Shown: positions 1 to 10,486 of the stretch, piece by piece
How the letters are laid out: the number at the start of each line of letters is the position of its first letter
How positions within the stretch are numbered: position 1 is the stretch's first letter
Source of the DNA: Priapulus caudatus
Taxonomy: Eukaryota; Priapulida; Priapulimorpha; Priapulimorphida; Priapulidae
Length of the DNA stretch: 45,881 nt
Direction: 5' to 3'
Assembly: GCF_000485595.1 (NCBI RefSeq)
Contig: NW_014578328.1
Location: 1 to 45,881 of the forward strand
Notes under the pieces: generated by a model
The model's database searches: none
Told to the model about the DNA's origin: nothing
The model's input: the letters and a program-made list of their open reading frames with translations, nothing else
Translations under genes and position numbers: made by a program

Positions 1-2079
1 CTCTATAACTCGGCCCCTAATTGACCTAGCGTGACCAAACTTCGTATACTTACACATCTTGGGGAAAACACGGGGGATACATGTAGTTGGCGACAATGTT
101 TATGGAAACTAGTTTCTATACGTAAATTGTGGTAAATACATTAAAAACGCATTATTTTATTGAAAATCCCCATATTTACTTACCGCTGTGGCATGTAAAC
201 ATTGCGAAATGCATCAGCCTAGACAGGTACCCGGTCGACAGTTCCACACGCTACACTAACAGCGTCAGTGTAGCAAAGGATACTTGCTGGAGTGAAGGTG
301 GCGAACGGGTACCAGTCTAGCATCAGCCGGGCATTTCATTATTTACGAAAAGTAAACACAGTAAGTACAGAAACTGGTCACGTCGGTGACGCCCCATTCA
401 TGCCCATCAACGAAGAAGGCGGGGCTTATTCTGATTACGGAGATGCGAAAATGCAACAGAAGGACGTAGCGCAGTGCGCTAAACAGCGTGTTATTTTGGT
501 TTTTGTGCCAAACTCTATCGTAGGAAACCGTTCTAACATAGCAGAATGCCCTAGTTCCTGAGATCGGCGATTTGGTGCTTTAATGGTATTATACCTAGAA
601 GTTATAATAGAGAGGTGCGGCGTAGACTGTGATTGAAAGACACAAAGTGTCAATCCTCGGCGCGCCTCGGCATCATGGCCGCATCACGTCTAGTAGTAGT
701 AATGCCATGGCAATGCCAATGGCCAGGCCCAAGGCAATGGCAATGCTAGCTCTAGGCCCTTAATTCCTGAGGCGGGGCGAAGGGCTATAGTTCTAACTTC
801 TAGGACTATTGCAATGTCAACTAACCGCAAATACAATAACTATTATTACTTACTATTATAGTAATGCGGAACTATTATTACGGAATAAGTGCTGTTCACA
901 GTGGCTTATCTTAACCGGTAACGAGTTGATAGCAGCTTGAAAGATATGTACGTGCGGTCGTACCCAATAAATGTCATTCTCTAAATCATTTACACATCTA
1001 CATCATGTATTTATAGGGTAGTGACAGTGTGTTAGATCCTGCACAAAGTCTACCTAATCGAACTAGTTTGGGACCACGGTAATCGGTCCGGGTATATATA
1101 ATAATTTAACTCACATGTGCTAAACTATTCCATTATCTTGGGTGCTAAACTAGGATAAAAAAATGACCACGTGGCCACAACAAGGAACGATGGCTAAATT
1201 AAATCTCTATCTAATTTGTTTATAGGTGTGAAGGTGTATATATAGGTGGCCTTGCGTAAAAATATGGAGTTAACACATTATGACCCAACTATTTTACTCC
1301 AGGGTTCTCCAAGCTTTTTCATCATAGCATTTACGGTGCTAGTTGCAAATCGCCGAAAGCGGTTTGCGTGGTAGGGGGGTCCGGGGGCATGCTCTCCCGG
1401 AAAATTTTTGAATTGTAGAAGCTCTGAGATGCAATCTGGGACACTCTGTGTGTAAATTTGAAGCACTGCATGTGGGGTGAAAATGTTTGTTTTGCATGGG
1501 CAAAGCCATCGGAAAATCCAAAATAATAATAGATTAAAAATAAGATGAGTTAAAAACACGCCCGTAGCGTTGTCGAAGTAGGGGCAGGTAATACAGTCTA
1601 TACCTCGTGTTAATAGAGAAATCAAAGACGTTCGAATTATTCACAGCTTCGTTTATTCCCTCCCGAGAATTGAAACACAAGGTAAACTAGTAGGCTTTCT
1701 GCATATCACTTCAGTTTATTCCGATTTAAACAACGTGTATTAATTGTTTGAACTTCTTGTGTATACACCAGCATGGCAGCCATGATATTTGGAGTGGCGG
1801 GGCTCGACGATAGCCTGGCGGGCCGCCAAGCTATAAGTGCTCTTGGAGAAGCCTGTACTCTACAAGGAAAGCCCTTCAATTTCTGCAAGAAATGCGGTGT
1901 AAATAGGTGTAATATGGAAGTGGCATTTACATTTACCTATATATGTGTGCATGTGTGCACTCGTTCGTTTGTGTGCGTGAATAAAAATAAAGGAGTGCGC
2001 TAGGCTAAATTACTGGAAATTAGATTTTGGAATTAACAGTTACTATATAACTGATTATAATATACGTACCTGTTTTCAG
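1..2079. other. No recognisable gene; AT-rich flank
   Basis: I see no convincing coding exon here. Two short open stretches, 292-561 and 1773-2003, match no family I recognise and have no clear splice partners. The second lies just upstream of the GHITM-like N-terminal exon and could be untranslated leader or chance. Positions 690-770 hold a run rich in CAATGGC/CCATGGC words that looks like degenerate short repeats. A TTTTCAG acceptor-like site ends at about 2079. Confidence 0.4.
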
Positions 2080-2132
2080 ATAGCAAAAGTGGTTGATACA
2101 TCCATCTGTACGGGCATCAGTATACACACACT

Positions 2133-2348
2133 ATGTTTGCGACAAGATTGTGTCAAATTCCTGTGAGTGCGCTGGTGGTGTCGCTACCGCGTATCACTCA
2201 GCAGGAACTTCTAGACTCGGCCAATCTGGTACCATCTCAAACGTATTGCGAACGCGAAACTATGCCCAAGAAGCGAGGTCAGGAATCGGGCATGTTGCTC
2301 GAAGAAGGACACTCAAGGAAATGGCCATGGCTCCAGCTGGCCCAGTAG
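2133..2348 (+). pseudogene. GHITM: GHITM-like exon 1 (N-terminus, frameshifted)
   Basis: This encodes the N-terminal part of a growth-hormone-inducible transmembrane protein (TMBIM family, inner mitochondrial membrane). The ATG at 2133 opens a presequence-like start (MFATRLCQIPVSALVV). Further on, another frame reads RNYAQEARSGIG followed by RRTLKEMAMAPAGPV, which lines up with the conserved GHITM segment just before the first membrane helix. The two halves differ by one frameshift, somewhere between about 2170 and 2230. The exon ends at a GT donor after 2348 in phase 1. That phase fits the exon at 29251, which continues with the expected FTVGRG. A TTTTCAG acceptor lies at about 2079. The family match is good. 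The frameshift suggests a pseudogene, although an assembly indel cannot be excluded. Confidence 0.62.
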
Positions 2349-2389
2349 GTAATACACCTTGTCGTATATTTTGTCTTCTCGGTTATATA

Positions 2390-2545
2390 CGGTAGGTCTA
2401 TAGTTCGAATCCCGATGGTCACTGCTGCTGTGCTTTTCAGCATGGCACTTAATTCAGATTTGTTTAAGTCGACACATGCTGTAGGAATTAGTTAAGAGCG
2501 CTGTCGTAAAGACATTGTCCCTTACTCACATAAAAGCCAGCTAGT
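2390..2545 (+). mobile_element. tRNA-derived SINE fragment
   Basis: A pol III B-box-like word, AGTTCGAATCCCG, lies at 2402-2414. It is followed by TGCTGCTGTGCTTTTCAGCATGGCACTTAATTC-type sequence, a layout widely seen in V-SINE/CORE-type SINE bodies (B box, then a GCAAGGCACTT-like core). No good A box is visible, so the copy is truncated or decayed. It lies directly after the GHITM-like exon 1 donor. The identification rests on remembered SINE layout. Confidence 0.45.
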
Positions 2546-2856
2546 AGCTTTGCCGGATGAAGCCCTGTTACAAAAACCAAAGCAACATAGTTGCGGAGGC
2601 CATACGATCCATAAATCGCATCAAAAGGACGGGAGAAGAAACCCGAACAACATCATATCTTTTTAGATGTAATTTTCTTCGTTGTAATATTAATTTACAC
2701 ATACACATCTGGATACGTAATAGTTTGATGTAGGTTGTGCTCTACGATGATAATGATTCACACATAATTTATAAAAGTACCAATCGTTGGACGGTACTAT
2801 GATGTCATGATGAGCGTTCAGTTCTATCAGCTGGTAAATAGGCTTATGAGTATTCT

Positions 2857-3704
2857 CAGTGCTCGAAATAAGCGTTGTCCGGTTGCCCGAGACAACCAGT
2901 CTGAGACATTGTCCGGTGGACAACCAAGAAACCCTAACCCTAACCTAACCCTAACACTAACTCTAAATCGACTCGGCTTATCGATCTTATATACGAGTGT
3001 TATAGTTGTATAGTACCCAATTAATCTATGGTGTATAACCTTTTGCTTTCAATATTTTGCATCTGAACTGACAATCAATCCCAACCAACTGGTGTAGGCT
3101 AGCTTGGCCACTATAATGTTCAGTTTCATACTTCAAATCCGAGTGTTTCTAGCTCATCAAGAAATCTTAATCGTGAATTAAATCGTGAATAATATAAAAA
3201 TATGGGACCAGCTGCTATTTCCAACACTGGTATATGTCGGGTTTTCTGATTTATAAGAGGTGAACTCGATTTGGAACCAGCAAACCAGCAAGTTTCCAAA
3301 ATTGGAAGACCCCCATACCCCCCCACTTTTTTTCACCTCCCCTCCTTGGAATCCTAGACCGCCACTGAAAATTACATATCTTGGGAGCAGAGAACAATGA
3401 ACAAAAATGTCGCCTTTTCGTCATGCGCCGATCAAAACAAAGATTGCAGAGCTGAGAGGTAGAGGAGCCGTAGGGTGTGGAGAGGAGGGCGGAGGAGCCA
3501 GTAAAATATCAAGTCATCCATTATTTTGCGCAGTTTGCTGTTTTTGGCCCCCTTGTTAAAAAATCCTGGCTACGCCACTGTTTTTGAGTGTTTTTTGATC
3601 ATATTATTATGTGATTGAAAATAGGAGATTTGGGGATATTTTTTGAAACAACCAGAAATTGTTGCGGACGGACAACCACATTTTTTTTCTTATTTCGAGC
3701 ACTG
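2857..3704. mobile_element. 848-bp TIR-bounded element with CCCTAA units
   Basis: The sequence starts with CAGTGCTCGAAATAAG (2857-2872) and ends with its exact reverse complement (3689-3704), a perfect 16-bp terminal inverted repeat. Subterminal GGTTGTCC/GGACAACC words also recur near both ends. No coding sequence for a transposase is visible, so it would be non-autonomous. I see no obvious target-site duplication. The interior contains degenerate telomere units (2932-2966) and what look like ends of other repeats (…CCGCCACTG near 3360 and …GGCTACGCCACTG near 3580), so it is probably itself a nested composite. Confidence 0.6.
2932..2966 (-). repeat. Degenerate telomere-type repeat (CCCTAA)
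   Basis: There are six consecutive units: CCCTAA, CCCTAA, CCTAA, CCCTAA, CACTAA and CTCTAA. They lie about 75 bp inside the left end of the 2857-3704 TIR element. One further CCCTAA sits just outside its right end, near 3714. The C-rich strand is on +, opposite to the two other internal arrays in this window. Confidence 0.85.
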
Positions 3705-4682
3705 ATAACGATAACCCTAACTAACATGAAGACACAATCATATTGCGCATTATTAGGAAATAATTAAAAAAGAGACAAATAATAACATCTGAATTTGTGA
3801 TCTCATCTAGAAATCAGCGAATATTTTCGATACAAACGATTTGCTTCCCTGTACACAATAGGCAGTGCATTAACCTACCAGAGAGGAGCACACATCACGC
3901 CATGCCAGTCTGTTATTGTATTCGCGTCTTTCTTTGTCAGTTGGGCGCCATCTCAATGAGGCCCCGATGCAGTTGCTGTTTCGCAGCTCACTGCATTATA
4001 TGCGTTTAGACAAGTCCCCAGAACCCACGAAATGATTTTGTCCACATAAAATTATCAACGCAGGTGTCAAAGGAGCACACGAAAAATTTGCTAGCAAGTT
4101 AAATATTACAAGATATTGCAGTCTCTAAAATTGAGAAGATTTTGTGATTGCCAGGGTTGTAATTGTACATTTCCTACACATAAACAGTCAATTATTGTTT
4201 CAAATATGTTGTTGTTCTAATTTGTTCTTTTTGGGTATCAAAATACAATATTCGTCTATAAATTATAGGCAAAGGAATTTTGTTTATGCTGCGATGGGTC
4301 CTAATAATGGAGCAGTAGTTACATACACTGAAGTATCTTTCACATGATATATAGATGTAGTATGTGGCAGTACATTCGCTGGTTTTGCTAGCATCTCATA
4401 TATATGATTGCCGATTTCAACGTTCAACTAAGGGATATGGAGATGTATAGGGTGAGCGGGTGAAATGTCAAGGGATGTAAAGGATGGGATGAAGGGTTGA
4501 GTAGAGATACTGAGATAGTAGTCGTTTTTTTAGGAAGAGGGACGATAAGAATAAGATAAGTTGGGGAGAGAATCAGGAGTGATGTCCTGTAATGTAAAAT
4601 TATGCACACTGCTATGCTACATTACTGTAATATAAACCATGTTTAATTTCAATCAAACTTACAAACAATGTATACGCTACAG
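3705..4682. other. No gene seen
   Basis: AT-rich sequence with only short chance open frames (for example 3797-4009 and 4144-4347). Nothing in it resembles a known protein, RNA or promoter. Confidence 0.4.
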
Positions 4683-4866
4683 CAGGGGCGTAGATAGCGG
4701 GGGGGATGCATCCCCCCCTACTTATTGACGTGGGGGGATGGCGTGTACAATCATCCCCTCTTACTTCCAGGAGGAAAATGGAGGATTCAAAATTTTCGGG
4801 GGGAGGACCCGCATACCCCCGCCTATTTCTTACCACCCTCCTTAAAATCCTGCATTGGCCACTGTC
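4683..4866. repeat. Short dispersed repeat, CAGGGGCG…CCACTG type, copy 1
   Basis: It begins CAGGGGCGTAGATAGCG and ends CATTGGCCACTG, a loosely inverted pair of ends. Inside is a G-rich stretch GGGGGGAGGACCC followed by CATACCCCCGCC (about 4798-4822). The same opening recurs at 4989. Similar GGAGGACCC…ACCCCC cores occur near 3305, 5580 and 29830. This is probably a high-copy non-autonomous DNA transposon or its remnants; the superfamily is unclear. Confidence 0.5.
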
Positions 4867-4988
4867 GAGCGTAACAAATTGAGCACCCCCACTTTAAAAA
4901 AATTTCCGATAGAGTACTGCATGCTAACAAAGATTATGATTATGAATATTTGTATGCATATCAAAAGTCAAATTTGAGTTTATCTGAC

Positions 4989-5145
4989 AGGGGCGTAGAT
5001 AGCGAGGGGATGGGGGTATATCACCCCACACTTATTGAGGTGGGGTGGCTTTCATCCCCCCTACTTTCAGGAAGAAAAATAGAAAAATTCAATTTCATCT
5101 TACTTTTTTTGGGGGAAAGGGGTGCTGAGACCTGAGCGAAAGTAT
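4989..5145. repeat. Short dispersed repeat, CAGGGGCG type, copy 2
   Basis: It opens with the same CAGGGGCGTAGATAGCG as the copy at 4683. It continues with a matching TCACCCCACACTTATTGA segment and a CTACTTTCAGGAAGAAAAAT-like segment. The right end is degenerate, with no clear CCACTG terminus. Two copies about 300 bp apart suggest repeated insertion of one family. Confidence 0.5.
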
Positions 5146-5272
5146 ATTCCCGATTTTGTACAAGGGGTGAAAATATGTACTTTTTGGTTCAAATCTGGTT
5201 GTTTTTCTCATATTTTTTGCAGTTTTAACGTTCTCAGTAAAATATATGTTTTATCAAAATTTCAGAGGGAGA

Positions 5273-5812
5273 TGATTCCAGTGCTGTAGTTGTCAACGGG
5301 GGGTCGGTAGCACGGGGCGGTCGCCTCCTAGAAGGCTAGAATTTTCAGGGCAAAGGTATTTCAGCATAGGTAAGTCGATCTGCACTGGTAACCCCAGTGA
5401 GAACATGTACATAGCACAGATTTGGTAGTAAGTATTTTAGTCTTTGGTGTCCCCAAAGGTAAAAAATACTCAACTCAACAGTGATGTTATTGTGATGAAG
5501 ATTGTTTAATAGTGCTGCCTCATAGTGCAGGAAATTGCATCGAAGAGGTGTTACTTTCAACAAAATTTCCGTGGACGAGGTCCCCCGGACCCCGCCCCTC
5601 CCCCCTAAACAGAAAGGAGAGTCCCCCTGAAGGAGGAAAAATTCTGATATTCCATGATAAAATGTCCAAAATTGATTGCTTTTAGATTGCAACTTTTTAA
5701 CAATTCCACACAGTGGGAGGGGGACACCCCCTCCAACCCCCCCGGGCGCTTCGTGCCTTTGAGCTCGCATTATTCGCACCCCCCTAGAATTTACTTCTGG
5801 ATCCGCCACTGG
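5273..5812. repeat. Probable decayed transposon ending …GGATCCGCCACTG
   Basis: The right end, CTTCTGGATCCGCCACTG (near 5795-5812), resembles ends of the CAGTGGCG family seen elsewhere in this window. The interior carries C-rich and G-rich runs (CCCCCGGACCCCGCCCC near 5580). The open frames here, on both strands, are repeat-derived and match no protein I know. Confidence 0.35.
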
Positions 5813-6023
5813 TTGTGTCTGGGGGGGGGGCTGCGTGTTATTAAACCTCTGAAATCAAAAAAAAAAAATTACCCTAGAATTCACAAAATTGCACTTACAA
5901 TATCAATTTTTTTCAATTTCCTTTCCTTGAATTGCGTTGAAATTTTTTTAATAAATGGTTGTTACCAATGCATTTGTCTACCAACTGCAGACTCTAAATC
6001 GTGTTTGTAAAGTAAAAAAGAAC

Positions 6024-6652
6024 TGACGCGAATATAATTGAGAAAATATACATATATCAAGTGTAATTTATGGAGCACATGTTGAGGTCGATGGAGCACA
6101 TCTCCAAGGCGATGTACACATACTAACACATAATGATTAACATGAGTCAGAAATAAATATGTAACATCAATGCTTTCTCTGAGGAGTTATTTTGGTGCGA
6201 TTACAGATGAAATTTATACACATGACGCGAATATAATTGAGAAAATATACATATATTATCAAGTGTAATTTATGGAGCACATGTTGAGGTCGATGGAGCA
6301 CATCTCCAAGGCGATGTACACATACTGACACATAATGATTAACATGAGTCAGAAATAAATATGTAACATCAATGCTTTCTCTGAGGAGTTATTTTGGTGC
6401 GATCACAGATGAAATTTACACATATGACGCCAATATAATTGAGAAAATATACATATATTAGCAAGTGTAATTTATGGAGCACATGTTGAGGTCGATGGAG
6501 CACATCTCTAAGGCGATGTACATAGACTGACACATAATGATTAACATGAGTCAGAAATAAATATGTAACATCAATGCTTATATGGAGCACATGTTGAGGT
6601 CGATAGAGCCCATCTCCAAGGCGATGTACATTAGTTGACACATAATGATTAA
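6024..6652 (+). repeat. ~200-bp tandem repeat, 3-plus copies
   Basis: A unit starting TGACGCGAATATAATTGAGA occurs at 6024 and 6223 and, with one change, at 6425. This gives spacings of 199 and 202 bp. Each contains TTTATGGAGCACATGTTGAGG and CATAATGATTAACATGAG. A fourth partial unit runs from about 6580 to 6652. The third unit lost about 70 bp where it runs into the fourth. No coding function is apparent. Confidence 0.85.
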
Positions 6653-7274
6653 CCCTTCTCTCTTTCCCTATCCACTGTTATACTTGTTGATTTGTTGCCA
6701 TCCTGGAATATTGGGACGGCTTTTAGCCACAGTTATTCAGTTAACTTCTTCGGGTCCAGGCCCTGGCATTCAAGTGGTTGCAATTTCTTTACTTTGTTAG
6801 TTTGTTACACTCCTCTTGTATACTTGATTTTGCCAAATATAATAACAATAACAATAATGTTACGCTATGCGATGTGCAATAGCCTTTGCATTGCACGTAT
6901 TAGTGGTAGCCATAATGTAAGCGGCGCCTCGCCTGGCCTGATTGGTGACGTTGCGTGACGTCATTATAGACCTGGAGGTGTGACCCAAACGATGCACCCT
7001 TGCGGCATATATTGCTATCACCAAAAGGTCATTATTCACTTCAAACTGTTAAAAAAATATTGTTAACAACACTTGTAAACTGTGAGTATCTCTCTGGAAA
7101 GTTGTCATCCGTACTATGAGTAGTTAATGCAAGTCTGTAACGATTCATTTTGTAAAAGTTAATGATTATTGTATTGATTTGTAGATTTCTTGTACTGATG
7201 AGTGACTTAGCATGACGTAACATGTGCGTTGCGATGCGCTCTTTGTAAGCGTCTTTAAATTTGCATGGTACGTT
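6653..7274. other. No gene seen; gypsy flank
   Basis: No supported coding sequence. A CRE-like palindrome, TGACGTCA, occurs at 6956-6963, but nothing nearby shows it acts as a promoter. The stretch ends at the 5' LTR of the gypsy element. Confidence 0.35.
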
Positions 7275-8201
7275 TGTAGTGGTTACCGAGAGCGGTGGGG
7301 GTAGCCCCCTGGGAACCGGGAGATGGGGAGAAGATGAATGTTTGTAATTGTCGAATTGTTCTGTCCTTGTGTCTTGTTTTGTCTTGGGTTTGCTTACCGA
7401 TTGTTGAAACATTAACAAAGAGAGCCGCCATGCTGGGTGCAGTAGTTCCCCCTCTAGCGGTAGAGCACGGCGAAACAGTTGGCCCGCAGGTTATAGGCGG
7501 GAAATCGTTGTGTAGTTCTTGGTAGTTGGCGGGAGGCGTACACGGGAGAGGTTGTACTAGCACAGAGAGACAGAGAGTTTAGGAGAGAGAGAGAAAGATA
7601 GAGTTGTAGAGAGAGAGAGAGAGAGAGCGCGCCACTGCGTTCTGCCTAGAGCGGCCGTTCGGTGAGTAGAACCCCGTATTGTCCTGTCATTGTAGGGTGA
7701 GTAAATAATACAGTACTAGAGTTAGAAGTATCGGCTCTACACGAATAACAGGGAAGTTAGTCTATTTCGTGCGCGGCTGCACGGGAGGGGAGGCCGCCGG
7801 TTACTTAACTGTACTGTAGCCATTTTGCCCGGCTGCGTTCATAGTCCATTCTATTTGCTTAACCTCTGTGTTTACCCTGGGTATACACTTGTTATTCAAC
7901 GTAACGCGAGGCCAGCGGGCACGGGTGGGAGTTGCTCCGTTGTGTGTGTGTGTGTCGTTACTTGTGCCGCACTGTTGAATATCTACGACGCACCGGAACC
8001 GGAACACGGCAAAACGGATTATTGCAGGAGTGCAGTAATACTGAAGCGCTCGAGTGGCTAGCGGGGTCCGGGTGGGGACGATACGGCCAGTTCAACGCCT
8101 ACGGGCACAACAGGTGAGTGAAATACCTAAGGTTGTGTGCTAGTCACTAAGTATTTACCGGTGGCGCCATTGGGTGTTGCCGGAAGACGCGAAACGCTAC
8201 A
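7275..8201 (+). repeat. Gypsy 5' LTR
   Basis: 927 bp, TGTAGTGG…GCTACA. It matches the copy at 16051-16988 over nearly its whole length, including GCCCCCTGGGAACCGGGAGA, a GA microsatellite (about 7565-7627) and GCGCGGCTGCACGGGAGGGG. The short open frames inside it (for example 7295-7525) recur in the other LTR and need no coding explanation. Confidence 0.92.
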
Positions 8202-8202
8202 C

Positions 8203-8215
8203 TGGTGCGTGCCAG
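8203..8215 (+). other. Primer binding site
   Basis: TGGTGCGTGCCAG begins one base after the 5' LTR. The leading TGG would pair with the CCA end of a primer tRNA, as in other LTR retrotransposons. I cannot assign the tRNA species with confidence. Confidence 0.6.
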
Positions 8216-8348
8216 TTTAACTCTTTGTAACGGGGGTTGCATTGGGGTGCTGTGGGTTGCTGGTTAGGTGGTGGTCTAGTTGCGTAGTGTAGTTGGTTGG
8301 TGTAGGCGGTTAGTCAACGTTTGCCGGGGGGTTGGCATACGATATACG

Positions 8349-9447
8349 ATGCCGCCTAAGGGTGTGCGTGGGAGGCGACAGCTAGGCGTAGGTGTGCAGA
8401 CACGGGGTGGTGGCCCGGCGGAGATTAGTTTGACTCCGCCAGTGACCCCTACTCCACGTAAAGTGCGGGAATTGGTGAGGACTCCCCCACGTAGTCGTGA
8501 TGCGGTTTTGTGGTTCATAGATCTTGACGAAGGAGCAGTGGCACACGCTGATTGGTCGTCGTCGGTGGCTCGGGCTATGGTTACCCCTGCTCCACGCGCC
8601 ATGCGGGCTTCTGACTGGGGCAATGAGAATCAGTTTTCTGCTAGCAGGGGGCGTGCAGGCGAGATGGCGGGGTTCGGGCATCAGGAGGGTGGCCCAAAGT
8701 TTACTTCCCGGAGGGGTGGTCTGCTGACTAGCTCTGTGAGAGGGGGGAGGGAGTGAATTTCGCGTCCCCTTTCGTGAGGGAATCTGAGGGGTTCCCTCTA
8801 AGTCTTTCACGGGGAAAGATGGTGTTTCTTTGGAGGGCTTACTCCGCCAATTTGATCTGATATGCAGACTCAATGGTTGGAGCAGTGAGGAGAGGTTGAT
8901 GCGGTTGGTAGGGGTCCTTGAGTGGCCAGCGTCCGCCATTTTGAAAGACTGTGATGACGGCGTTGACGAACTCATGATTCGTCGGGCTTGGACTGCACGG
9001 TTTCAGCCTTTAGGTAGTGCACTGGAGCGCCGCGCGGCTCTCCGTGACTACGTTCGCCAGCCAGGCCAGAGTTGGCAGAAGTATGCGCGTGAGGTTAAGA
9101 GGTTGACAGTTAGGGCTCAACCTTTCCTCTCGTCAGAGCAGGCTAGCGAACAGGCGCGGTGTCGATTGCTGGAAGTAATGCATTCGTTCCCTGCCTTGAA
9201 GACTTATGTCATGTCTCGTAATGATTTGACTGTTGAGGGGTCAGCGGTGTTGGCAGACGAATACGAGACAGAAATGGGTGAATTTGCTGTTCCGTTTCGC
9301 AAGCCAGCCGTGCGGCCAGCTAGTGTTGTATCTCGAGCCTCTGATTCGGTTTCTGGGTCAGGGGTAGGTCTCGCTGGGTCGGGCGTGGCTAGATTGTGTC
9401 GAAGGTGCTCGTATGGTACGCGATATGATGTGTGGGCAGGAGAGTGA
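8349..9447 (+). pseudogene. gag: gypsy gag (matrix/capsid part), frameshifted
   Basis: Translation probably began at ATG 8349 (MPPKGVRGRR, basic N-terminus). The first frame closes at 8756. A second frame (about 8820-9447) continues with LLRQFDLICRLNGWSSEERL, then a helical region with the RFQPLGSALERRAALRDYVR and ESVK-like pattern of the retrotransposon gag capsid domain. At least one frameshift separates the two parts. The zinc knuckle follows in yet a third frame. Capsid packages the element RNA into virus-like particles in intact relatives; this copy cannot do so. Confidence 0.75.
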
Positions 9448-9532
9448 CTGGCAGTGGCGTACTGATTCGCAGCAGGTCTGTCCTAGTTATCCGCGCTCGC
9501 AGGTTCCGGCTCGGCAGGCTGGTAACTTTTAG

Positions 9533-9574
9533 TGTTGGGGTTGTGCTAGGCGGGGCCATATTGCGCGGTTTTGT
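9533..9574 (+). pseudogene. gag nucleocapsid zinc knuckle (CCHC)
   Basis: The frame starting at 9533 reads CWGCARRGHIARFC, an exact C-x2-C-x4-H-x4-C zinc knuckle that binds the element RNA. It is directly preceded by an in-frame TAG and is out of frame with the capsid segment, so it is a remnant. The motif is too short to be listed as an open frame, but it settles the gag assignment. Confidence 0.85.
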
Positions 9575-9779
9575 CCCCAGCGGGCTTGTGGGGATTTCCG
9601 GGAAGGCCCCGGATCTCGAGGTCAGCAGACTTATCGCGGTTTAGGCAGGGGCAATCCGGATCGCGGTCGTAGTGGGGCGCGGTAATGCGTGTTGGTGATT
9701 CACAGCATCTGCCAGCCTCGGTTGATGCACTCGTAAGAGGTCCGGTGAGTCCTCGCCCAGCATGGCGGATAGAGATACT

Positions 9780-10486
9780 GTTGTGTGGTCAGCGTGTGCA
9801 GTTTGTGGTTGATATGGGGGCGGAGTTGTCGCTTCTTGATTGTGTCACCTAATCTTCCAGCATCGAAGCCAATTCTTCATGCCGTGGAGGTGGCGATGGT
9901 CGATGTGCAAGGTAGATCTCTGCAGGCTTAGCATGGTATGTGGGCGGAGTTGTGCCTCGGGGATCAGGTGTTTGAGCATGAGCTAGTTGTGACTGAGAGC
10001 AGCCTTCGAAGAGGCTTGCTAGGAATGGATTTCTTGAGAGGTTACGATTGCTTGATTAATGCTCGGAGAGGTTATTTGACTGTTGGTGATACATTGCATG
10101 TTATGCAGGAGAGCCCGGGTTTAGTTCCTTGTGCTATTAAGGCGGTGGATCGCGTATCGATCCCTGCTGGGCATAGATGTATCATTATGGGTAAGGCAGT
10201 TGTCCCGTTGGGGAAGGATTGTCTTGTGGTGGTAGAGCCATTGGAATGTTTTAGGAGTGCTGTGGGCGATAACGGTATTCTGATGGCGCGCTGTCTGGTG
10301 GACATGTGCGGTGGTCATGTGTCCCTGTCAGTTATAAATGTAAGTGAGAACGAGGTTGTGTTTGAGGCTGGGGAGGAGCTAGCTTACCTCGATGTGGTAC
10401 GGGTGGTGCGGCGTTTGGGTACGGGTGAGTTGGGCGATACCTCGCGTTCCTCGGTTGACTATGTCTACCTTCTCATATACGGGTAA
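9780..10486 (+). pseudogene. gypsy aspartic protease and linker, inactive
   Basis: The frame at 9799-9849 reads FVVDMGAELSLLD. In the family the catalytic motif is D-T/S-G; here it is D-M-G (9811-9819), a change explained by one C-to-T transition at a CpG. A stop follows at 9850. A shifted frame, 9938-10486, carries the second half with LLGMDFL (about 10017-10037), typical of the ILG-x-DFL end of retropepsins, then a linker toward reverse transcriptase. Loss of the catalytic Thr plus the stop and frameshift make it non-functional. Confidence 0.75.

Noticed and set aside
6956-6963. CRE promoter element TGACGTCA
   Set aside because: An isolated 8-mer with no gene start nearby; chance is as likely.
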